Below, in pieces: positions 18,034 to 27,824 of a DNA stretch of 64,000 nucleotides. This DNA comes from Brachymonas denitrificans. Its GTDB lineage: Bacteria; Pseudomonadota; Gammaproteobacteria; Burkholderiales; Burkholderiaceae_C. The stretch's first letter is position 1, and every line of letters starts with the position of its first letter. A program made the translations under genes and the position numbers. The DNA is taken from positions 77,001 to 141,000 of the forward strand of contig NZ_CAJQUA010000001.1 in the NCBI RefSeq assembly GCF_907163135.1. The letters are read 5' to 3'. The notes below the pieces were generated by a model, which saw only the letters and a program-made list of their open reading frames with translations, was not told where the DNA came from and ran no database searches.

Positions 18034-20313
18034 TTACAGGGCGATCACGCCGCCGTCCTTGCGCGTTACCACCACGGTCGCAGAACGCGGACGCTTGTGG
18101 TCCTTGTGCTGGCTGGTGATGCCCGGCTGGTTGCCCGGCCAGTGGCTGGTGAACTCATTGGTGGCAAAGTTGGCATCGGCCTCGCCCGGGTGCTGCACGT
18201 TGAAGAACAGCGTCTTGCCGTCCGGAGTCACCACCACGCCGGTGATTTCGCAGTCGTACGGGCCGACCAGGAAGCGGCGGATGTTCTCGCCCGTGGCATG
18301 GGCACCCATGATGGTTTGCTGGCCTTCCTTGGTGGTCACGGTCTTGCCGTCGCCCACCTCACCCGGAATCGCGGCCAGCATCATGCAGTTGGTCACGTCG
18401 GTATAGGCGCCGTCGTCCGTCTGGATCCACAGCAGGCCTGCGCCGCCTTGCGTGCGCTGGTCAAAGTACAGGCCATCCGGGCTGGAGAAGTCGTTGGTGG
18501 CGCTCAGCTTGGACAGGTTCTCGCTTTGCTTGCCATCGACGCGGGCGCCGAACAGATAGATGTCCCACTTGAACGTGGTGCCTGCCTGGCTGCCCTGTTC
18601 GCGCCAGCGCACGATATGGCCGTTGGTGTTGCCCACGCGCGGGTTGGCGGCGTTGAGCTTGTCGGCGGTGCGCTGGGAGTTGTTGGTCATGGTCATGTAA
18701 ACCTCGTTGTTCAACGGGTTCACACCACCCCACTCGGGGCGGTCCATCTTGGTAGCGCCGCGGGCATCTGCAGCCAGACGGCAGTGAATCAATACATCCG
18801 CCTGGTCGGCGAAGGGGTACAGGGAGTTGCCGGCATCCAGGCCGTTCTTGCCATGGGTCAGCTCCAGCCATTCGCCGGTGCCGTCGTCGTTGAACTTGGC
18901 GGCGTACAGCGTACCCTTGTCCAGATACTTGGCGCTGGCTTCGAAGCCCTTGTTCACGTCAGCTGGATCCCACTTGGCATCCGAAACGTACTTGAACACG
19001 TACTCGTTGCGGGCGTCGTCACCGGAATAGATCACGATCGGTTCGCCTGCCTTGGCTGGAGCCGGCCAGGCGCCTTCGTGGTTGAAGCGGCCCAGCGCAG
19101 TGCGCTTGACCGGCTTGCTGTCGGGTTTGAAGGGGTCGATTTCCACCACCCAGCCGAAGGTGTTGAAGATGTTGCGGAAGTCGTCCTTGGCAGTGGAGCC
19201 CTCGCCGCCCTGGCTGCTGTTCCAGCGGGCAAACTTGTCGTCCGTCGCCTGATCGCCTTCCACCTGGTCCCAGCTGTAGGGGCTGACGCGACCCTGGGGC
19301 AGGCCGTAGCGCTTCAGGGCATCGACTTCGGCCTTGGTGCGACCGGTGTCATCGCCACGCTTGCGGGCCAGCACGTTCAGGTAGTTTTCTTCGCAGGTCA
19401 GGTAGGTGCCCCAGGGCGTGTAGCCGCAGGCGCAGTTGTTGTTCATGCCGAAGGCCGCCATGCCGTCCTTGGACAGCTTGGTGACCAGCTTGGCATTGCC
19501 CGCAGCCGGGCCGCCGAAGGCCATCGGGGTTGCGGAGTGCACGCGGATGTTGAACTCTGAGTCGACCATCTTCATGTCGTTGCTGCCGGCATCGCGCCTG
19601 ACTTCCACCACGCTGGCGCCGTGTGCATAGACTTCCTTGGTGATCTCGTCGGCCTTGCGGCGGCGATAGTACAGGTAGTCATCATTCGCCTTTTTGTAGG
19701 CGGCTTTCTGCTCGTCGCTTGCATCCTTGGCAAGGCTTGCGGGCTTCGGAAACTTGGGGTCGGCAATCCAGGTAATGCCGTTCTCATGCAGACCATAAGG
19801 CTGCACCACGTATTCGTGGTTCACGCACAGCAGGCCCTTGTCGGAGCGGTTGGCATCAAACTTGCCGTCGTTGCTCAGGCCGAAGTAGTACATGCCGTCG
19901 TGGCCGTCACCGATGCGGAACTGGTAGGACTCGGCCGTCTCGGAGCCGTCATCCTTCCAGCTGCTGTGGCCATACCTGATCGGGTCGCCCAGGGCGTGCA
20001 GGATGCTGACCTGATAGTCCTTGGGCACCGTCACCAGGTCGGCGTTGGTGTGTTGCACGGGTTCGAAGCTGAGCTTGAGCTTGTCGGCACCCTTGTCGGC
20101 GTTGGGGCTCGGGGTCGCGGTGCCACCGTCACCACCACACGCCGTCAGGCCCACGCTGCCCAGCAGCACGCCGGCAGAAGTGGCCACGCTGCCGCGCAGC
20201 ACGCTGCGGCGGTTCAGGTTGGACGCCAGGATGTCGTTGAAATGGGTGTTGTTGCTGTGGTTGACGATTTCGTTATCGTCGTAGATAACGGAAGGGGTCT
20301 TGTCGGAATGCAT
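18034..20313 (-). CDS. phoX: PhoX-family alkaline phosphatase, Tat-exported
   Basis: 759 aa, at the long end for PhoX (DUF839) enzymes. A twin-arginine motif (NRRSVLRGS, about residues 34-42) and hydrophobic stretch end in GLTAC, so the mature protein may be a Tat lipoprotein at Cys. Family blocks include [29 protein letters not shown] and a C-terminal region with QHPGE. PhoX frees phosphate from organic esters using calcium and iron. GGAG five bases before the ATG sets the start. It lies downstream of tyrS (121 nt). I see only a degenerate Pho-box-like sequence upstream, so control by PhoB is expected from the family but not clear here. Confidence 0.92.
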   Translation of the reverse strand: MHSDKTPSVIYDDNEIVNHSNNTHFNDILASNLNRRSVLRGSVATSAGVLLGSVGLTACGGDGGTATPSPNADKGADKLKLSFEPVQHTNADLVTVPKDYQVSILHALGDPIRYGHSSWKDDGSETAESYQFRIGDGHDGMYYFGLSNDGKFDANRSDKGLLCVNHEYVVQPYGLHENGITWIADPKFPKPASLAKDASDEQKAAYKKANDDYLYYRRRKADEITKEVYAHGASVVEVRRDAGSNDMKMVDSEFNIRVHSATPMAFGGPAAGNAKLVTKLSKDGMAAFGMNNNCACGYTPWGTYLTCEENYLNVLARKRGDDTGRTKAEVDALKRYGLPQGRVSPYSWDQVEGDQATDDKFARWNSSQGGEGSTAKDDFRNIFNTFGWVVEIDPFKPDSKPVKRTALGRFNHEGAWPAPAKAGEPIVIYSGDDARNEYVFKYVSDAKWDPADVNKGFEASAKYLDKGTLYAAKFNDDGTGEWLELTHGKNGLDAGNSLYPFADQADVLIHCRLAADARGATKMDRPEWGGVNPLNNEVYMTMTNNSQRTADKLNAANPRVGNTNGHIVRWREQGSQAGTTFKWDIYLFGARVDGKQSENLSKLSATNDFSSPDGLYFDQRTQGGAGLLWIQTDDGAYTDVTNCMMLAAIPGEVGDGKTVTTKEGQQTIMGAHATGENIRRFLVGPYDCEITGVVVTPDGKTLFFNVQHPGEADANFATNEFTSHWPGNQPGITSQHKDHKRPRSATVVVTRKDGGVIAL

Positions 20314-20434
20314 GAAGGCTCCAGAAATGGGTGGACGAAAACGACTGCCCATCATGCAGTTGCAAAATGACGAATTGGTTACCCCTTGTTGAAGCTTGGA
20401 TGACACCCTCCGCAGGGTGCCATCGCCAACAGAA

Positions 20435-21691
20435 TCAGCCCAGCGTCACCCGCGCAAACTTGCGCTTGCCCACCTGCAGCACATAGGTGCCCGCGCCCAG
20501 TTTCAGGCCCTTGTCGCTGATCACGCTGCCATCCACGCGCACGCCGCCGCCATCGATCAGGCGGTTGGCCTCGCCCGACGAGGCCGTCAGGCCCGCCTGC
20601 TTGAGCAGGGCGCCGATGCCCACCGGCGCGCCGCCGTCGCCCAGCGGCAGGCTGCGCTCGTCGATCTCGTCCGGAATGCCGCCGCGCGAGCGGTTGATGA
20701 AATCCTGCTCGGCCGCATCGGCCGCCGCTGCGCTGTGGAAGCGCGCCGTGATCTCCTTGGCCAGCGCCACTTTCACTTCCTTCGGATTGCGCCCGCCTTC
20801 CACCTGCGAGCGCAGCATGCGGATTTCTTCCTCCGAGCGGAAGGACAGCAGGGTGAACCAGCGCCACATCAGCGTATCGCTGATCGACAGCACCTTGGCG
20901 AACATGGTGTTGGCGTCCTCGGTGATGCCGATGTAGTTGTTCTTGGACTTGGACATCTTGTCCACGCCGTCCAGGCCCTCCAGCAGCGGCATGGTCAGAA
21001 TGCACTGCGGCTCCTGGCCGTACTCTTCCTGCAGGTGGCGCCCCATCAGCAGGTTGAACTTCTGGTCGGTGCCGCCCAGCTCGATATCGGACTTGAGCGC
21101 CACCGAGTCGTAGCCCTGCATCAGCGGATACAGGAACTCGTGGATGCTGATCGAGTTGCCGGCATGGAAGCGCTCATGGAAGTCGTTGCGCTCCATCATG
21201 CGCGCCACGGTGTACTTCGCGGCCAGCTGGATCATGCCGCGCGCGCCGAGCTGGTCGTTCCACTCGCTGTTGTAGCGGATCTCGGTCTTGCTCGGGTCCA
21301 GTACCTTGCTGGCCTGCTGGTAGTAGGTTTCGGCGTTGTACTTGATCTGCTCGGCCGTCAGCGGCGGGCGCGTGCTGTTGCGGCCGGAGGGATCGCCAAT
21401 CAGACTGGTGAAGTCACCGATCAGGAAGATGACCGTGTGGCCCAGGTCCTGCAGCTGGCGCATCTTGTTCAGCACCACCGTGTGGCCGATGTGGATGTCG
21501 GGCGCCGTCGGATCCAGCCCCAGCTTGATGCGCAGCGGCTGGCCGCTCTGCTCGGACTTGATCAGCTTGCGCAGCCAGTCGTTCTCGGGCAACAGTTCCT
21601 CGCAGCCACGTTTTGTAACATTCAGTGCATGTAGCACATCGGAACTGGGATTCAACTGGTTGATTTCAGTACTGTTTAACATTTTCGTCAT
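20435..21691 (-). CDS. tyrS: Tyrosine--tRNA ligase (KMSKS type)
   Basis: 418 aa class I synthetase. HIGH motif ([11 protein letters not shown]), [17 protein letters not shown]-like tyrosine pocket, KMSKS loop ([12 protein letters not shown]) and a C-terminal S4 domain ([17 protein letters not shown]). The literal HIGH and KMSKS place it with the TyrZ-like branch rather than the E. coli TyrS branch. Two starts are possible, 21691 (MTKMLNST) and 21682 (MLNST); neither has a strong ribosome binding site. The long leader upstream holds a large inverted repeat of unknown role. Confidence 0.96.
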   Translation of the reverse strand: MTKMLNSTEINQLNPSSDVLHALNVTKRGCEELLPENDWLRKLIKSEQSGQPLRIKLGLDPTAPDIHIGHTVVLNKMRQLQDLGHTVIFLIGDFTSLIGDPSGRNSTRPPLTAEQIKYNAETYYQQASKVLDPSKTEIRYNSEWNDQLGARGMIQLAAKYTVARMMERNDFHERFHAGNSISIHEFLYPLMQGYDSVALKSDIELGGTDQKFNLLMGRHLQEEYGQEPQCILTMPLLEGLDGVDKMSKSKNNYIGITEDANTMFAKVLSISDTLMWRWFTLLSFRSEEEIRMLRSQVEGGRNPKEVKVALAKEITARFHSAAAADAAEQDFINRSRGGIPDEIDERSLPLGDGGAPVGIGALLKQAGLTASSGEANRLIDGGGVRVDGSVISDKGLKLGAGTYVLQVGKRKFARVTLG

Positions 21692-22098
21692 GTTTGTGTG
21701 CCGCTGCCGCCGTGTAACATGCGCTTGCAAATGGCAGAAAGGGTTGCGGGTAATTCAGGATGCTGACAGAGAAAGACTGTCATACTCCACACCCAGATGT
21801 CATCCTGCTCCTACATCCGTGTAGCACGGGGGATGACAGTAGTAGGAAGTGGCGCTCATTTTATCCAACAGCGCCGCAGTGGGGCGGCAGAACTGTGATC
21901 TCCCTGTATCGACACGGAATGTGTCGCGGGGCGCCCTCGACGAGGATGCAGTTTTCGGGCGATCGTGCTCGCTGCATGTGCAGAAAATTCAATGCGTGGC
22001 CTGATCCGGCCCTTGATGCAGGGTGACTGCGAGTCGCCTGGCCGGAGCGGTGCGTGCCCTGTGATGGAGGCCCTGCCGGTCTCCATGGTAAGAAATTG
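21692..22098. other. 407-bp divergent intergenic region with a large inverted repeat
   Basis: Between tyrS (minus) and the M23 peptidase (plus). At 21798-21838 an 8-bp outer stem TGTCATCC / GGATGACA encloses an inner 5-bp stem CTACA / TGTAG with a TCCG loop. The only longer open frames here lack homology that I recognise and any ribosome binding site. The promoters of both genes must lie here, but no strong sigma70 match is evident. Confidence 0.5.
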
Positions 22099-23502
22099 AT
22101 GACTGAAACCGAACAGACAAGCGAAGTGGAACAAGGCAGCGAGACAGGCGTCCAGGGGACGCTGCGCGCTGCAGCGTGCGAGGCGCGTGCCTGGATGCGC
22201 CGCAACCCGCGCGCAGGCCTCGGCGCCCTGGCTGCCGTGATGCTGCTGGGTGCGGGTGGTGCCTTTGCCGTGGTCGCTCCCAATCAGCAGGATGACGTGG
22301 TCATCCGCCAGGTGCTGGAAGTGGTGCAACCCGCCACGGCCCTGAGCAAGCAGGAGGCCGACCTGCGCGCCCACGAATTCGTGCTCTACCGCAATACCGA
22401 CACCCGCGAGAACGATACTGCAGCCAGCCTGCTGACCCGTATCGGCGTGAGCGACGCTGCTGCCGAGAGCTATCTGCGCACGACCGATGCGGTGCGCGGC
22501 GAACTGTTGGGCCAGAACCAGCGCGCCGTGCAGGCCGAGGTGCTGCCCGACCAGCGCCTCAAGTCCCTGCGTGTGCGCTGGATCGAAGCCGGCCAGACGC
22601 GCCGCTACCAGGAGCTGACCATTACCCGCGAAGGCGACGGCTTCCGCTACCAGACCAAGTCCGGTGCGCCTGAAGTGCGTACCGAACTGGCCAGCGTGAC
22701 GCTGGGCGGCAAGTATTTCCAGGCAACCGGTGCCGCCGGCGTGCCCGCTGCAGTCGCCACCCAGGTGCTGAATATCTTCGATCCGGTAACCCGCATCGAA
22801 CAGGATGCGCGCAAGGGCGACGCCCTGACCGTGGCCTACGAGAGCATGGCCGTGGACGGCGAAGTGCTGGGCTTCGGCCGTGTGCTCAACGCGAAGGTGC
22901 AGGTGCAGGGCAGCACGCACAGCGCCGTGTGGTTTGACGGCGGCCGCGGCCAGTCCGGCAAGTACTACACACCCGAGGGCAAGAGCCTGGAGCTGGCCTA
23001 CCTGGCTTCGCCGATTCCCGGCGGCGCCTTCATCACCAGCGGTTTTTCTCCGTATCGCCTGCACCCCGTGTTTGGCGATGCGCGCCCGCACACGGGTGTG
23101 GACTATCGCGTTGCCATCGGTACTCCGGTGGTGACCGTGGCTGACGGGACCGTGAGCTTTGCCGGTACGCAGACCGGCTATGGCAATGTGGTCATCGTCG
23201 AGCATGCCAACAAGCAGTCCACGCTGTATGCCCACCTGAACAGCATCCATGTGCGTGTGGGCGAGAAGGTGGTACAGGGCAGCATGATTGCCAAATCCGG
23301 CAATACCGGCTGGTCCACCGGGCCGCACCTGCATTTCGAAACGCGCAACAACGACGTGCCGGAGAACCCCGAGGTGGTGCTGGCCGAGAAGCGCGCCGAA
23401 ACCCTGGCCGCTTCGCAGCGTCCGGCCTTCAACCAAGTCGTGGCACTGGCCCAGCGCAACTGGGAGCAGGCGCAAGGCATTCAGCTCGCCAGCGCCCGTT
23501 GA
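22099..23502 (+). CDS. M23-family (LytM/DipM-type) cell-wall peptidase
   Basis: 467 aa. A cytoplasmic N-terminus of about 50 residues is followed by one membrane segment (GLGALAAVMLLGAGGAFAVVA), then a long periplasmic region and a C-terminal zinc peptidase domain: RLHPVFGDARPHTGVDYRV holds HxxxxxxxD, and GPHLHFETR holds the HxH ligands, so it looks catalytically active. Such proteins cut peptidoglycan cross-bridges. The ATG at MTETEQTS is preferred; GGTAAG lies upstream. It ends 29 bp before anmK, and both serve wall turnover, so co-transcription is likely. Confidence 0.92.
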   Translation: MTETEQTSEVEQGSETGVQGTLRAAACEARAWMRRNPRAGLGALAAVMLLGAGGAFAVVAPNQQDDVVIRQVLEVVQPATALSKQEADLRAHEFVLYRNTDTRENDTAASLLTRIGVSDAAAESYLRTTDAVRGELLGQNQRAVQAEVLPDQRLKSLRVRWIEAGQTRRYQELTITREGDGFRYQTKSGAPEVRTELASVTLGGKYFQATGAAGVPAAVATQVLNIFDPVTRIEQDARKGDALTVAYESMAVDGEVLGFGRVLNAKVQVQGSTHSAVWFDGGRGQSGKYYTPEGKSLELAYLASPIPGGAFITSGFSPYRLHPVFGDARPHTGVDYRVAIGTPVVTVADGTVSFAGTQTGYGNVVIVEHANKQSTLYAHLNSIHVRVGEKVVQGSMIAKSGNTGWSTGPHLHFETRNNDVPENPEVVLAEKRAETLAASQRPAFNQVVALAQRNWEQAQGIQLASAR

Positions 23503-23531
23503 TCCCGCAGGGGCTGGCGTATGATGCGCGC

Positions 23532-24701
23532 ATGACTGCGCCAGCTACCGCTTTTCCCCTGACCTGCATCGGCCTCATGTCCGGCACCTCCATGGATGGT
23601 GTCGACGGCGTTCTGGTCGACATCAGCCCCGCTTCTGGCGGGGCTTCGTCTTTGCGCCTGGTGCAGCGTGCCTTTGCCAGCGTGGACCTGCCGCAGGCTT
23701 TGCGCGATGAACTGCTGGCGCTCAACAGCCCTGGCGACAACGAATTGCACCGTGCGGCGCTGGCCGCCAATGCGCTGATGCAGGTGTATGCCCAGTGCGT
23801 GCAGCAGCTATGCGCACAGGCGGGTCTGGCGCCTGCCGACGTGGCCGTCATCGGTGCGCATGGGCAGACGGTGCGGCATCGCCCGGGTCTGTTTGATGGG
23901 ATGGGGTACACGACACAACTGGTCAATGGCGCCTTGCTGGCCGAGCTGAGCGGCATTGCCGTGGCCTGCGATTTCCGCAGCCGCGACGTGGCTGCAGGCG
24001 GGCAGGGCGCGCCGCTGGTGCCGGTGTTTCACCAGGCGCTGTGGCAAAGCGGCGCCGGCTTCCAATGCGGCAGTGGTACCATGGCCGTGCTTAATCTTGG
24101 CGGCATCGCGAATCTGAGCCTGCTGCAGCCTGGCAGGACGCCTGTCGGCTTCGATTGCGGCCCTGCCAACGCTTTGCTCGATGGCTGGTGCCAACTGCAT
24201 ACCGGCCAGCCCTATGATGCCGATGGCCGCTGGGCGGCGCAGGGGCAGCTGCAGGCCGCGCTGTTGCAGCAGTTGATGGCCGAGCCCTATATCCAGCAGC
24301 CCCCACCCAAGAGCACGGGGCGCGATCTTTTCAATATGGAGTGGTTGCAGCAGCAACTCGCAGCGCATCCCGGCATGGCTCCGGTGGATGTGCAGGCGAC
24401 ACTCACGGCCTATACGGTGCAAGCGGCAGCGCATCATCTGCGCACGTCTGCGCCCGACGCCAGGCGCCTGCTGGTATGCGGCGGTGGCGTACGCAACGGG
24501 GAAATCATGCGCCAGCTGGCGCAGGCGCTGCCTGGTGTGATCGTGGAATCCACCCTGGCCCACGGCATGGATCCGCAAGCGGTGGAGGCCACTGCTTTTG
24601 CCTGGCTGGCCAGCAAGACCTGGCTGCGTGAGCCGATCGACATGACGGCCGTCACAGGGGCACGCGGCCCGCGCGTGCTCGGTTGCCTGTATCCTGCCTG
24701 A
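23532..24701 (+). CDS. anmK: Anhydro-N-acetylmuramic acid kinase
   Basis: 389 aa. The sugar-kinase/actin-like fold shows GLMSGTSMDGVDGVLVD (phosphate 1), HGQTVRHRPG, NLGGIANLS, DCGPANALLDGWC and KSTGRDLFN, all diagnostic of AnmK. It phosphorylates 1,6-anhydro-MurNAc, recycling peptidoglycan fragments. The start is the ATG at MTAPATAF; other nearby ATGs are out of frame. It follows a cell-wall peptidase gene and ends exactly at an octamer repeat tract. Confidence 0.96.
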   Translation: MTAPATAFPLTCIGLMSGTSMDGVDGVLVDISPASGGASSLRLVQRAFASVDLPQALRDELLALNSPGDNELHRAALAANALMQVYAQCVQQLCAQAGLAPADVAVIGAHGQTVRHRPGLFDGMGYTTQLVNGALLAELSGIAVACDFRSRDVAAGGQGAPLVPVFHQALWQSGAGFQCGSGTMAVLNLGGIANLSLLQPGRTPVGFDCGPANALLDGWCQLHTGQPYDADGRWAAQGQLQAALLQQLMAEPYIQQPPPKSTGRDLFNMEWLQQQLAAHPGMAPVDVQATLTAYTVQAAAHHLRTSAPDARRLLVCGGGVRNGEIMRQLAQALPGVIVESTLAHGMDPQAVEATAFAWLASKTWLREPIDMTAVTGARGPRVLGCLYPA

Positions 24702-24781
24702 CCCGGCAGCCCGGCAGCCCGGCAGCCCGGCAGCCCGGCAGCCCGGCAGCCCGGCAGCCCGGCAGCCCGGCAGCCCGGCAG
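24702..24781. repeat. Ten perfect tandem copies of CCCGGCAG
   Basis: 80 bp made of ten uninterrupted copies of an 8-bp unit, beginning at the base after the anmK stop codon and ending 80 bp from the convergent lyase gene. All copies are identical, which suggests recent slippage. The unit is not a multiple of three, so copy changes would shift any frame crossing it, but no gene does. It may act on the 3' ends of both transcripts. Confidence 0.97.
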
Positions 24782-24861
24782 GCGCAGCGCGATATCTGTG
24801 CTGCGCCACCCGAGGCCAAGCCGGTGCTTACCGTCAGGAGAGTACCAGCTGCATCCGCGAA

Positions 24862-26310
24862 TTACAGGCTGTCGCCAAAGTCCGTGCGGAACTTCTCGAC
24901 CAGCTTCTGCTGCCAGCCCGACACCGGTGCCAGACGGCCATAGAAGAAGCGCAGGATGGCAGGCTCGTCCGTGAACTGCAGGCCTTCCACCAGCTGGCGG
25001 TTCCGGTACAGCCACACCAGGCGATCCACCACATACTTCACCTGCGACAGCGTGAACACGCGGCGCGGCATGGCCAGGCGCAGCAACTCCATGTTGGCCA
25101 TCGGCTCGGTGCCGTCCGGGTCACGCTGCTCGGACAGAGTGCCGCGCTCCATGCCGCGCACGCCGCTGACGATGTACAGCGCCGAAGCCAGCGCACCGGC
25201 CGGGTACTGCGCCTGCGGGATGTGGTCCAGGAACTGCATCACGTTGATGTGGCAGCCCAGGCCGCCAGCAGGGGTGATCACCGGCACGCCGTGCTTCTGC
25301 AGCTCGTCCACCATGTAGGCGATGAACTGCGGACCCTGGCTGATCATGTCCTCGTCCATGGTCTCGTCCAGGCCGACGGTCAGCGCTTCCATCTCGCGCA
25401 CCGACATGCCGCCGTAGGTCAGAAAGCCCTCGTACAGCGGCACCAGACCGCGCATCTTCTCGTACACGGCCTTGCTGCGGATGCAGATGCCGCCGCCACG
25501 CGCGCAGCCCAGCTTGCGCGCGGAGAAGTAGATGATGTCGCACAGGTCGGCCATCTTGCGCGTGATCTCGCGGATGGACAGGGCCTTGCAGCTCTCCTCG
25601 CGCTGCTTGAGGAAGTACAGGTTGTCGGCCAGCAGGCTGGCGTCCAGTACCAGCAGCAGCTTGTGCTCGTCGCACACGCGGCGGATGTCGGCCAGGTTCT
25701 GCAGCGAGATGGGCTGGCCGCCGATCAGGTTGGTGCCGGCTTCCATGCGCACGAAAGCGATCTTGTCGGCGCCATGTTTGGCAATGATGCCTTCGAGCTT
25801 CGCCACATCCATGTCGCCCTTGAACGGGTGCGCGCTGACCACTTCCAGACCCTTGTCGGAAATGATCTCTTCCACCATGCCGCCGTTGAGCGTGATGTGC
25901 GCCTTGGTGGTGGTGAAGTGGTAGTTCATCGGCACCACGCTGCCCTGCGTCACCAGCGTCTGCGCCAGGATATTCTCGCAGGCACGGCCCTGGTGCGTGG
26001 GCAGGAAGTAGTCCATGCCGAAGATCTCGTTGAGCTTGCGCTCCAGGCGCGTGTAGGTGGCGCTGCCGGCGTAGCTGTCATCGGCGATCATCATGGCGGC
26101 CTGCTGCTGGTCGCTCATGGCGTTCACGCCGCTGTCGGTCAGCATGTCCATGAAGACATCCTTGTTCTGCAGCAGGAAGGTGTTGTTGCCTGCCTCGGTG
26201 ATGGCGGCCAGGCGCTGCTCCACCGGAACGAGATTGAGTTTCTGCACAATGCGAACCTTGTGCATTTCGAGCGGAACCTGTTCGCCGCTGAAGAATTTGA
26301 CGTGTGCCAT
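24862..26310 (-). CDS. Divergent tryptophanase/tyrosine phenol-lyase family PLP enzyme
   Basis: 482 aa, fold type I beta-eliminating lyase. Family blocks: FLLQNKDVFMDMLTDSGVNAMSD in essence, FLPTHQGRACENIL, HFTTTKAH, FKGDMD, GGQPISL, and C-terminal LRLAMPRRVFT and RFFYGRL. The PLP lysine is Lys266 (SARKLG), and Arg389 in GMERG matches the arginine that tyrosine phenol-lyase uses for the phenol ring (Ile in tryptophanase). Against that, the Arg after DAT/DSA in both known enzymes is Leu226 here, the lysine before the PLP lysine is Arg265, and the GGHA block reads GGLG. So the reaction (release of indole, phenol or another group from an amino acid) is uncertain. GGAGG precedes the ATG by about 11 bases. 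Confidence 0.8.
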   Translation of the reverse strand: MAHVKFFSGEQVPLEMHKVRIVQKLNLVPVEQRLAAITEAGNNTFLLQNKDVFMDMLTDSGVNAMSDQQQAAMMIADDSYAGSATYTRLERKLNEIFGMDYFLPTHQGRACENILAQTLVTQGSVVPMNYHFTTTKAHITLNGGMVEEIISDKGLEVVSAHPFKGDMDVAKLEGIIAKHGADKIAFVRMEAGTNLIGGQPISLQNLADIRRVCDEHKLLLVLDASLLADNLYFLKQREESCKALSIREITRKMADLCDIIYFSARKLGCARGGGICIRSKAVYEKMRGLVPLYEGFLTYGGMSVREMEALTVGLDETMDEDMISQGPQFIAYMVDELQKHGVPVITPAGGLGCHINVMQFLDHIPQAQYPAGALASALYIVSGVRGMERGTLSEQRDPDGTEPMANMELLRLAMPRRVFTLSQVKYVVDRLVWLYRNRQLVEGLQFTDEPAILRFFYGRLAPVSGWQQKLVEKFRTDFGDSL

Positions 26311-26661
26311 GGATGGGAAACCTCCGATTTTTTGAAAGTAGAAGCCCGAAGCCGCGGAAAAACACACCGCAGCAGGGATCGGGTTCTTTAGGTTCGGCAG
26401 GGCTGTAGGAATGAAGTCCGACTGGTGCCACCTGACATTATGCAATTCGGTGAATTGCGGATGCGGACGCGTCAGCAGCTTGGATGATCCAGATTAAGAG
26501 TCGCGCAGAAATTACCGGTGCCCCGAAGGATGCTTGGCGGACCAAGACGCTGGGATATTGCGAAGAAGCGCCCCACACATGGAGAGGAGCGCCCAAGCAG
26601 GCTTGGGAGGCAATGCGTTTGCCAGGGTCGGGGGGTGCTAGAAAAAAGCGCGAGAATGCCG
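26311..26661. other. 351-bp region upstream of the PLP lyase
   Basis: Leader and promoter space for the lyase, behind rlmJ on the same strand. It contains the small inverted repeat CCCAAG-CAGG-CTTGGG (26592-26607). I found no TnaC-like leader with its own stop: the Trp-containing frame here runs into the lyase without interruption and has only a TTG start. No clear -10/-35 pair is seen. Confidence 0.4.
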
Positions 26662-27555
26662 TCAGGCCTTGCTGGCCTCAACTGCCCAGCTGGCGCCGGT
26701 ACCGCGCTTGAGCAACTTGTGCACCACCGGCAGCGCCTGCTCCAGCTGCTCTTTCAGCACGAAAGGAGGGTTGATGACGAACATGCCGCTGGCGCGCAGT
26801 CCATCGCGTGCGCTGTTTTCATCCCCGCGACCAATCGCCAGCGTGGCATGCAGCCAGCTCTTGCCGGCCTGCTGGGCCAGGGCCTTGAGCTTGCGCGGCA
26901 GTTCATGTGCCTCGGGGCGCGGAATCACCGGATACCAGACTGCGTAGCAGCCGGTGGCAAACCGCTGCAGGGCGTCCTGCACCGTGGCAGTCACCTGGCC
27001 GTAGTCGGTCTTGAGCTCGTAGCTCGGGTCGATCAGCACCAGTCCGCGGCGGCTCGGTGGCGGCAGCAGGCCTTTCAAACCGGCAAAGCCGTTGTTGCGC
27101 ACCACGTGGATCGCATCGGGTCGGCCGAGCTCTGCCACGTTGTTGTCGAGCAGGCGGCTGTCGGTCGGGTGCAGTTCGAACAGGCGCAACTGGTCTTGCG
27201 GGCGCATCAGCGTGGCCGTGATGAAGGGCGAGCCGGGATACTTGCGCAGCGCCTCGCCGCCGTTGAAGCCGGCCAGCAACGCAAGGTAGGCGGCCAGGGC
27301 TTCCGGCGCCCTGGCCTCGTCCGGGGCGCCCGGGCCATACTGCTGCCACAGCGGCAGCACGCCTTCGTTGGCTTCACCGCTGGTCTGCGCATCACCGCCA
27401 TCGAGCCGGTACAGGCCGGTGCCGGCGTGCGTATCGGCCAGCAGCAGGGGCGTTTCCTTGGACGAAGTGAGATAGCGCAGGATGGCAACCAGCGTCATGT
27501 GCTTGAGCACATCGGCGTGGTTGCCTGCGTGGAAGGCGTGGCGGTAGCTGAACAT
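26662..27555 (-). CDS. rlmJ: 23S rRNA (adenine(2030)-N6)-methyltransferase
   Basis: 297 aa. It begins MFSYRHAFHAGNHADVLKH, the highly conserved RlmJ N-terminus, which fixes the start. The catalytic motif appears as LIDPSYE in place of the common DPPYE. GTGLYRLDG and NNGFAGLKGLLPPPSRRG are further family blocks. The enzyme methylates A2030 of 23S rRNA using SAM. It is single-gene by context and divergent from rplM. Confidence 0.94.
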   Translation of the reverse strand: MFSYRHAFHAGNHADVLKHMTLVAILRYLTSSKETPLLLADTHAGTGLYRLDGGDAQTSGEANEGVLPLWQQYGPGAPDEARAPEALAAYLALLAGFNGGEALRKYPGSPFITATLMRPQDQLRLFELHPTDSRLLDNNVAELGRPDAIHVVRNNGFAGLKGLLPPPSRRGLVLIDPSYELKTDYGQVTATVQDALQRFATGCYAVWYPVIPRPEAHELPRKLKALAQQAGKSWLHATLAIGRGDENSARDGLRASGMFVINPPFVLKEQLEQALPVVHKLLKRGTGASWAVEASKA

Positions 27556-27623
27556 GATGCCCGCCATCGTACAGGGCTTTGTGGGCCGGCGGGCACAGTC
27601 GAAGGGTGGCAGTCATCAAATAC

Positions 27624-27653
27624 TTGTGGCAATCACCGGATTCTTCGTATAAT
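27624..27653 (+). promoter_or_regulatory. Sigma70 promoter of rplM-rpsI
   Basis: TTGTGG, an 18-bp spacer, then a perfect TATAAT, about 170 bases before rplM. The long leader that follows may carry autogenous control by L13, as known in other bacteria, though no specific fold is evident. Confidence 0.7.
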
Positions 27654-27824
27654 CATCGGCTTGCCTGCGTCTTTGGCCCGCGGCAAAAGCAGTACCCCCA
27701 CCTAAGAGGTTCTCACCAGAAGAACACCGACCGTGGAATAGGCCGGACGCCCCCGCCGTGCAATGGTTGCGCGGCACGGCTAGCGAAATAGCCAGCCAAA
27801 CCACATTTCCAAAGGAAAAAACCC

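Noticed and set aside
20367-20384. A Pho box before phoX (GGGTAAC-CAAT-TCGTCAT on the minus strand).
   Set aside because: Spacing is right but both halves match the PhoB consensus poorly; not enough to call a site.
21760-22026. An 88-codon open frame between tyrS and the M23 gene.
   Set aside because: No ribosome binding site, no motif, unusual composition, and it overlaps the inverted repeat region.
24702-24781. The tandem octamer as a CRISPR array.
   Set aside because: There are no spacers; the unit is 8 bp and directly tandem, and no cas genes are present.
26311-26445. A TnaC-like leader peptide (W-x3-D pattern) ahead of the PLP lyase.
   Set aside because: The frame has only a TTG start, no own stop codon, and runs straight into the lyase. 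The proline spacing also differs from TnaC.
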